From Gnomoniopsis sp. IMI 355080 (Eukaryota; Ascomycota; Sordariomycetes; Diaporthales; Gnomoniaceae): a stretch of 64,000 bases of DNA. Shown here piece after piece: positions 57,818 through 64,000 of this stretch. Each line of letters opens with the position of its first letter. Positions within the stretch are counted from its first letter, which is position 1. The position numbers and the translations under genes are program-made. Location of the stretch: the NCBI GenBank assembly GCA_027946555.1, contig JAPEVC010000035.1, positions 1 through 64,000 on the forward strand. Reading direction: 5' to 3'. Under the pieces are notes generated by a model. The model saw only the letters and a program-made list of their open reading frames with translations, was not told the DNA's origin and did not search any database.

Positions 57818-60800
57818 CTACGACCACTTGGTAGAGTCGCCCGAGCCATTGCCGTGCACATATTTCATCTCCGAGCTTGGTACCCTGCTCCCGCGCCGCT
57901 TCATGATCCCCGATATTGGCCTCGGGTCCCGATCTCTGTCTCTCTCCCTGCCCAACGCCGGCGACCTCGGGCTGGCAATTAGATCACCCGAGATAGCTGC
58001 GCTGCTTCCTACCGCATACGGCAGTCTGCCCGTATTCTCCTTATTTGACAGCGAGCTATCAGACCGGACGTGAATGTTTGACAGCGAGCCGTCCGATCGG
58101 CCATGGTGCAATAGCGGCGGTGGCGGCAGCGGGCTCGCCGACGTGCTGGGCCGCGTATACGAGACCGACCCTCTAGGTAGTCTGCTCCCGCGGGCAGGGG
58201 TCTCGCCACTCACGCGCCGCGGCACCGAAATTCCCGGAGTAACCAGGAGCGCCCCTTCGCGGCTGCGCGGCCGCTGCTGTCCATATAGGGCCGCGTCCTG
58301 CTGCAGCGCGTGGGTGCGCCGCGGTGTGTGAGCAATTTGGTGTATGACCGACTCGGTGTCTGCATGGCGCAGCTGCGGGTGGTGTGTGGGCGTCATGGGC
58401 GCGTTGTTGCCTTGAACCGGGGTCGAGCTCGAAGGTTGGAGGGCGCGGCTGGGGGGCGTGATATACCTCGTAGGCCGTCGCGAGCCGCCAGAGCCAGAGC
58501 GTCCAGATCCATGGCTATTGTTGGAACCCGCGTTGATAGACTTGACTTCGAAGTAATCGCCCTCAATATGGGTCTTGACAATTTCATGTGCCAAGTTGCG
58601 GACGAGGAGAGCGGGGTCTTTCTCTAGCATCTGAATGGTCTCGAACATGGCCTGCAGATGCGCGCCGCCGTTGACCGAATTGATACCCAAGTCGCGCTCG
58701 CTGTTCTCGAGTATTGTCCTGACGAGACGAAGCAAGTTGAGACGCACCACAGGCTTCTTATGAGTCAGTTTGGCAGCCAAGCCATAGTACATTTCCTGTC
58801 TGGCTAGCGAAGATGACAACGCTGGGCTTAACCGAAGAAGCTTGAGAAGGGGTTCAAGCAAAGTAGGGTCGAAAGAGGCAAAAACGTTGGCCTTGGTGCC
58901 ATTGAAACAAGACAGTATGGCAGAAGTAAATTGCCCGCTGAGAAGATGAGCCTCGACCTTGGCCGTCTCCTCCTGCAGCCAGACGAAAATGGCATCGATC
59001 GCTGTTGTCTGCCAATATTGATCCGCGAGAAGTGAAACGTAAAAGTCCAACCCCTTGTGCTGCCACAAAGATCGGCGACCCTTGCTTCCAGAGTGTGCCA
59101 TGTCGCAAAGTATGGGTAAAGCAAATTCCTTGGGCGGCCGGTCGATTTTCATGATTTTCAACAGCAGTGGAACAATACCAAATGACGCAGCGGACTCTTG
59201 TCGCTCTTTGCTGAGCCGGCAGAGGTTAAACATGGTATTCAGGACCTGGTTGGAAATCTCCCTGAAGTGCCGGGGATTCTTTGTCAGACTATCTTGTAGC
59301 AGACTAATCAGATACTCGATTGCGTCAGCTTGGTGAAGAACCTCAACAGTGCTTGGCAAACTGGATAGATTCTTGATAAACTTGACCATGGTGATTTGGT
59401 GTGTTGGCGTCATGGTCTTGAGATCCCGCAGGACAGTCTTGAGAACCGCACGATCCGCAATGAGCTCTTTCACCTCGGAATCTGCCTGCGAAAACATTAG
59501 AAAGAGGTTGACAATCCGCCCCTCAATAAATTCAGACAGCTCGTCCCTGTCCTTGTCGTACGGGTCCAGCACCCTATGCAAGATTTCCGCAAGAGGATCG
59601 AGGACCTTTGCTTTTGAGAACAATCGGCAAAAGTCGTTCCTTGGTGTAGGTCCTTGAAGTTCAAAGACCCTCCAAATACCGTTGACGCCAATCAAGACTA
59701 GGTCTCGCGATGACTCGTAGTCCTCATCCAGGAAGCCAGCAAGGACAGAAATACCACCGCAGCTCACAAACATCTGCAGCGTAAGAGTCGAAGTTTCGTA
59801 CATTTGTTGCACAAAAGCCGCAGCCTCCAAGCGAATCTCATTGGAGAATTGTCGTGCAGCAAACTGAGTGATGACGGGAATGCCACCAACGAAGCACAAG
59901 TTCTCTTGTAACTCCCTGTCGCGGAAGATGATCTTATTGATGACTCTCAGCAGGAGGAAAACCATGTCCTGGCGACTCTTGGCTGTGCTGATCTTGTCGG
60001 GCGGTAACGTGAGTAACTCAAGGATGGGCAAGAGACCATGAGCGCTGATGATCAGGCCCTTGACGTCCTCATTTTCGTGCAGCAGGTGCAAGAGATCCTC
60101 GGCCACATCGGAGACCCGCTCTTCGCCGCCCATTTCAGTCCCCATTTTGAGCAAGGACACCAGCTCCTCCACCTTTTCCGCGAGTCTGGCATGACGGTCC
60201 CTTGCAATATTGGCCTCCAGATCCAGCTCGTTATACTCGGGGTCCATCATAGCAAAGGGATCGTCTTCGTCCTCGTCGTCACCAAGCCATGAGTTATTTG
60301 ATAGCTTAGACAGCAGCATGATACCGCCGTCGTCCGAGCCTGGGTCACTTTCTACCTTCTCCGTCAAGGTATCGTTGGGACCAAAAATGTCCGAAAAGTC
60401 TTCATCGTCCTCGCCCTCTGCAAATTTCTGAATCTCGATCTGCGATTTCGTCCGTCTCATACGTTGGTCATCCAAGGGTACAGGACGAGGCGACGCTCGC
60501 TGGCGCCGGGCATTGTCCTCGGCACCCGCTGAGAGCGTCATCTGATTGTTCGCAGGCTCAAATTTGAGATCGGGAGGTGGCATGAGTTGTTGAGCGGAAT
60601 CCTGGTGCAAAGTATAAGTAAATTGTGCAGTCATGTTATTGTGTGAGTGGATGCCGTGCGAATGCAGGCTTACCTTTCTTGCGCGACTCATCTTCCGGGT
60701 GAACAGGCTATCACTCTCAGGGAAAAGATCCGAGAAGTCCTCGGTAGATTGTTCACGGTAAATCGCTTCTGGGCGCAAGGGCAGCTCGAACTTGTTTGAC

Positions 60801-62833
60801 AGTGCAGGTTTACTGGGCTCCTTCTGCACGAGGGGCACATTGGACGATGACTGCTTGCTTCTATTTTTCTTGTGGCCATGCTGTGCCTTGGACGACGACT
60901 CCGCCGACTTGCTTGATCGTCTGGGGGTGGGACGGATGGTCTGTTCTTGAGGATCCTGGTCGAGAAACTGCCGCGAGGAACTCTTGACGGTCTGCAGATC
61001 GCCCTCAAAGTGCTCATCCCAATTATCGCGTACACTGGTCTCATCAATTGACGCAAATTGCTTCAACCTATCAGCAGAGAGCTTGCCGCCAAAATTGTCC
61101 TGAGGTTTGAGGTGGGGCAGATGGAGAGCGCTTGGAGATATAGCAGTTGCAAAGTCGTTGTCCCAATTGTCGTCATCCGCGACTTCAGGCGACCTGAAGA
61201 GATCGGGATTAGGCTTGGTCCTCGCGGCTGTGGAATTGCTCAAAGGCCTCTTCGCGGAAGGCGTAGCCAAATTTGAGCGTTGCGGATCTGCGGCCGCCGC
61301 AGGGCCGAACCTAGACACAGGTTGGGCGTGAGGTGGCACTCGAGGAGGAATCTGGGCATTGCTCCCATCCGAGCCTGATGAAGCTCGCAGCTCTCGCATC
61401 GTAGGTTCTGAATATTTCAGCGCTTTATTCCACTGCTTGACTTCCTCGACGGCCTGGTCGAACCCTGCGGGTTTCTTCAATTGGGGTGCATCGCTTCTCC
61501 GACAGCCAACAATCCACGGATGTTTGAGAAGTTTCCTAGCAGACACACGCAGATTAGGGTCTTTTTGAAAGCACTGCATTAAGAAGTCTCGAGCAGCCTG
61601 TCGAAAGTCAGCAATCCCATTAGACAAGAGCTCCACCCAAGCAAAGCATGGCACATACCGCTGAGACACCTTCTGGGAGTGGCGGGTGGTCGTCGTTGAC
61701 AATCGCAAATAATGCCGGCATGGCCGCCAGATTGTGGTACGGTGGTCTGCCCTGGAGGAGTTCAATGACAGTACAGCCCACGCTCCAAACATCTGAGGCC
61801 GAAGTTGCTCCTGATAGTTGGATAATCTCGGGGGCCATCCAGTACGGTGTGCCGACGACCTGTGCCTCCTTGTCCGGACCAGCAAGTGTGCTCGTTGAGA
61901 CGCCGAAATCTGCCAGCTTAACGGTGCCATCTTTGGTGGTCAGGATGTTGGCGCCCTTGATATCCCTGTGTATCACACCTTGGTCGTGGAGATACTGCAG
62001 ACCCTGGAGGACTTGCGTCATGTAGACGCCCACAAGGTTTTCGGGAAATTTGCCGTACGATTTGCATATCGAGTGGAGGGACCCGTTCTCGCAGTATCTA
62101 CCCGAAAGTCAGCACTCGCCCTCTTTTAGTACACCAGTAGCCTTGGGATCGACGGACTCGAGAATGATATTCAGGCAGTCTTGGGACTTGACAAAGCCGA
62201 CATATTTGACAATGTTGTCATGGTGTAGATTTTTGAGGAGGTCGATTTCAGCCTGTCACATTACTTCGTCAGCACGACTGCGACTCTTGACAGCCCAAGC
62301 CCGTGTATATCATGGCGCGTGTTGTTCCAAACGAATCGTGGAAAGTAAGGGGACGTATTGACCTCGATCATGCGCAGTTCGCTTTTAGGGAGATCTCCGA
62401 GTTTGATCTGCTTCACCGCCACTGCCTCGCCAGTGCCCCAGTTGAACGCCTTGTAGACGGAGCCGAATGCTCCCTTGCCGATGCAATCGCCGAGTCTCTG
62501 TTAAATCGCGGGAACGCGTCAGTCCATCATTTCTTGTGTAGGAAGATCGCAATGAGTCCCCGCCTCGCGTCTAAAGAACAATGGGTGGGCCGCTCTTCTT
62601 CCACCCCCCCCCCCCTCCCAGAAAAGGGTCGTCCAGCAATGGGTGACATAACATACATAGTCCTTCAACCCGGGATCCTGCAAGGCCCTCTCCCGCGCGT
62701 GACCACCTCCGGCAGCCGTGACGACCGTTGCAGGCGTACCACCACCCTCTCTACGCGGCGTGCGCGCAACCGGTGTCCTTCCTCCGCCGGCATGATAGGC
62801 ACGCTCGGCGTTCGAGCTGGCACTTGCGCGCAT
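57818..62833 (-). CDS. sepH: SIN-pathway septation protein kinase SepH (Cdc7/Cdc15 type)
   Basis: Six exons: 62657-62833, 62363-62497, 62158-62252, 61659-62097, 60674-61597 and 57818-60601 (introns of 159, 110, 60, 61 and 72 nt); 1517 residues. The ATG at 62833 starts MRASASSNAERAYHAGGG; the frame upstream is open but lacks ATG. The kinase domain (about 60-310) has GKGAFGSVYKAF, VAVKQIKLG (Lys88), VIHRDIKGANIL, LADFGVST, GTPYWMAPE and ARKLLKHPWI. After a disordered linker come HEAT/ARM-like helices (CGGISVLAGFLDED, IVPLLLKIMKIDRPPKEFA). The order matches S. pombe Cdc7 and A. nidulans SepH, kinases at the spindle pole body that trigger septation downstream of Spg1. Intron 3 uses a GTCCGT donor. 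A TAG ends the frame at 57818, but open frame continues beyond. Confidence 0.93.
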
Positions 62834-64000
62834 GGCGTCGACTGTTGTCTCCTCAGCTTCGGACCCGGCGAGCAACCAGCTGAACGATTGGGTATAGGGG
62901 CGTGGACGTGGGCGTGGGCGTGGGGAAGCTTCTCCAATTCGCCGAGGTTTGGCTGACGGGCCGGGAGGAGGCGACGCAAAGAACAAAAGGGAAATTGTTC
63001 TCGCAGAAATGCCTCCAGACTGACAAAGTCAGTGACGCCCAGTAACAGCTATCCCGTTGGCGTTCCGACAGGTCGTGGGCGTTGCTGGGGCGCGAGGCAG
63101 AGAGGGAGGGTGGGCTTGTGTGACGGCCCCAAATTCCCCCCAGGCTCAAACCTCCACTACAGCCTCGTTTCCTGCCGTGCCGGACGGACCTCGCTAGGTT
63201 ATCGCCTTGTGTCTTTGGGTCCAGTTCGCTGCTTGGGGGACCTAGGATAGGCGATTGGCACCCTAGAAACGTGACTCGGTCGGCCCTCTTTCGCTTCGTC
63301 GCAGTCAATGGCTCGTTCCGCCAAGGAGGAACAAGTCGCGAGAGAGCTCGCTGCTGACTCTCGGAATCTTTTGGGAACAGTTGGAGGGCGTGCTGCGGGT
63401 GGGGGCGCACGGGTGATGATCTCAGAGCGGGGCGGGTACGGCAGGTGGCCCACGCGGTCTGTTTCGGGAGCGAGGACCCGGGGGAGGATTGCTGATGGTG
63501 GTGGAGGCCTGCAGGTGTGGGCTGTCCTGGGCTGTGTGGTGGTGGTGGTGGTGGTTGTTGTTGTTGCGGTGATAAACGAGCGTGGGATGCGATGTAGTTG
63601 TTGTCCAGGTCTCTCGTCACATGTCCAACCCCATCCCCCTGCTGGACTGGATGTGTTCCAGGGATGGACTATGTCGTCGGACGGAGCCAAAACAGACACG
63701 ACAATAGAAAAGAAAATAAAATAGATCAAAGGAGAGAACGCCCAAGGTCGGAAATTGATGGTGTGGACAAGCAAAGTGTGCTTCTTTCCTTATCCGTGCG
63801 ACCCCGTCGATTCAAGGAACCACCAGGTGTGACCAGGCGTACCAGGTACGAAAAAACCAGGACAGGGGCTGCTGGCTTTGATGATCAGCGTGAGCTGGCA
63901 GTGGTAGAAGCTTCTTTGTGGCCCGCAAACGATCCCAGTGGACCAGTGGGAACTAGCAGCAGCAGCAGCTGGGAGGCCAGTGAGGTGGATGGGGATTTAC
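62834..64000. other. 5' flank of sepH to window end
   Basis: Promoter and leader of sepH; GC-rich with GTG/GGT repeats near 63537-63570. Open frames on both strands are composition-driven and match nothing. No partial gene at the window edge was recognised. Confidence 0.45.

Noticed and set aside
62604..62615. Run of 12 C
   Set aside because: Simple homopolymer within sepH intron 1; no feature inferred.
63199..63774. 191-codon minus-strand frame upstream of sepH
   Set aside because: Pro/Thr-rich low-complexity translation of GC-rich leader; overlaps other frames and has no domain.

Overview
This window comes from a filamentous ascomycete (Pezizomycotina), most likely a plant-associated Sordariomycete. 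Genes are interrupted by short GT...AG introns (about 50-160 nt) with CTRAY-like branch sites. Protein types are fungal throughout: ERG4 sterol reductase, SepH septation kinase, BMT6 rRNA methyltransferase, a PL3 pectate lyase and a DUF7702 membrane protein. No prokaryotic, organellar, tRNA, rRNA or transposase gene was recognised. Exon limits below were read by eye from splice signals, reading phase and remembered family similarity.

Region 1 (0-11 kb) is compact and housekeeping: BMT6-like rRNA methyltransferase (+), a SAC/hSac2 phosphoinositide phosphatase (-), SNU13 (-) divergent from the V-ATPase proteolipid gene VMA3 (+), and ERG4 (-).

Region 2 (11-28 kb) is looser and looks accessory. 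After a gene-free 3.9 kb come a secreted PL3 pectate lyase with a poly-Asp/Ser linker (+), a secreted orphan protein (-), an eight-exon cytochrome P450 (-), a seven-TM DUF7702 protein (+), an atypical SDR without the catalytic Lys (+) and a GIT1-type MFS transporter (+). No polyketide, peptide or terpene backbone gene is present, so this is not a complete metabolite cluster.

Region 3 (28-45 kb) holds three large minus-strand genes with long untranslated or spacer DNA between them: a calpain with a complete Cys/His/Asn triad and a long low-complexity tail, a Gts1-like ArfGAP+UBA protein with a 42-codon poly-Gln tract, and a 1413-residue MIT-domain protein.

Region 4 (45-64 kb) starts with a 5.6 kb spacer, then an ankyrin protein with an NLR-like N-terminus (+), a beta-lactamase/LovD-like serine hydrolase (-), a small two-TM Ser/Thr-rich protein (-), and the SIN-pathway kinase SepH (-). 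SepH is followed, in the same frame and past its TAG, by 215 open codons of SP/TP-rich basic sequence. I regard this as the most interesting observation in the window. A palindromic ACCTAGGT-type element recurs in the intergenic DNA.
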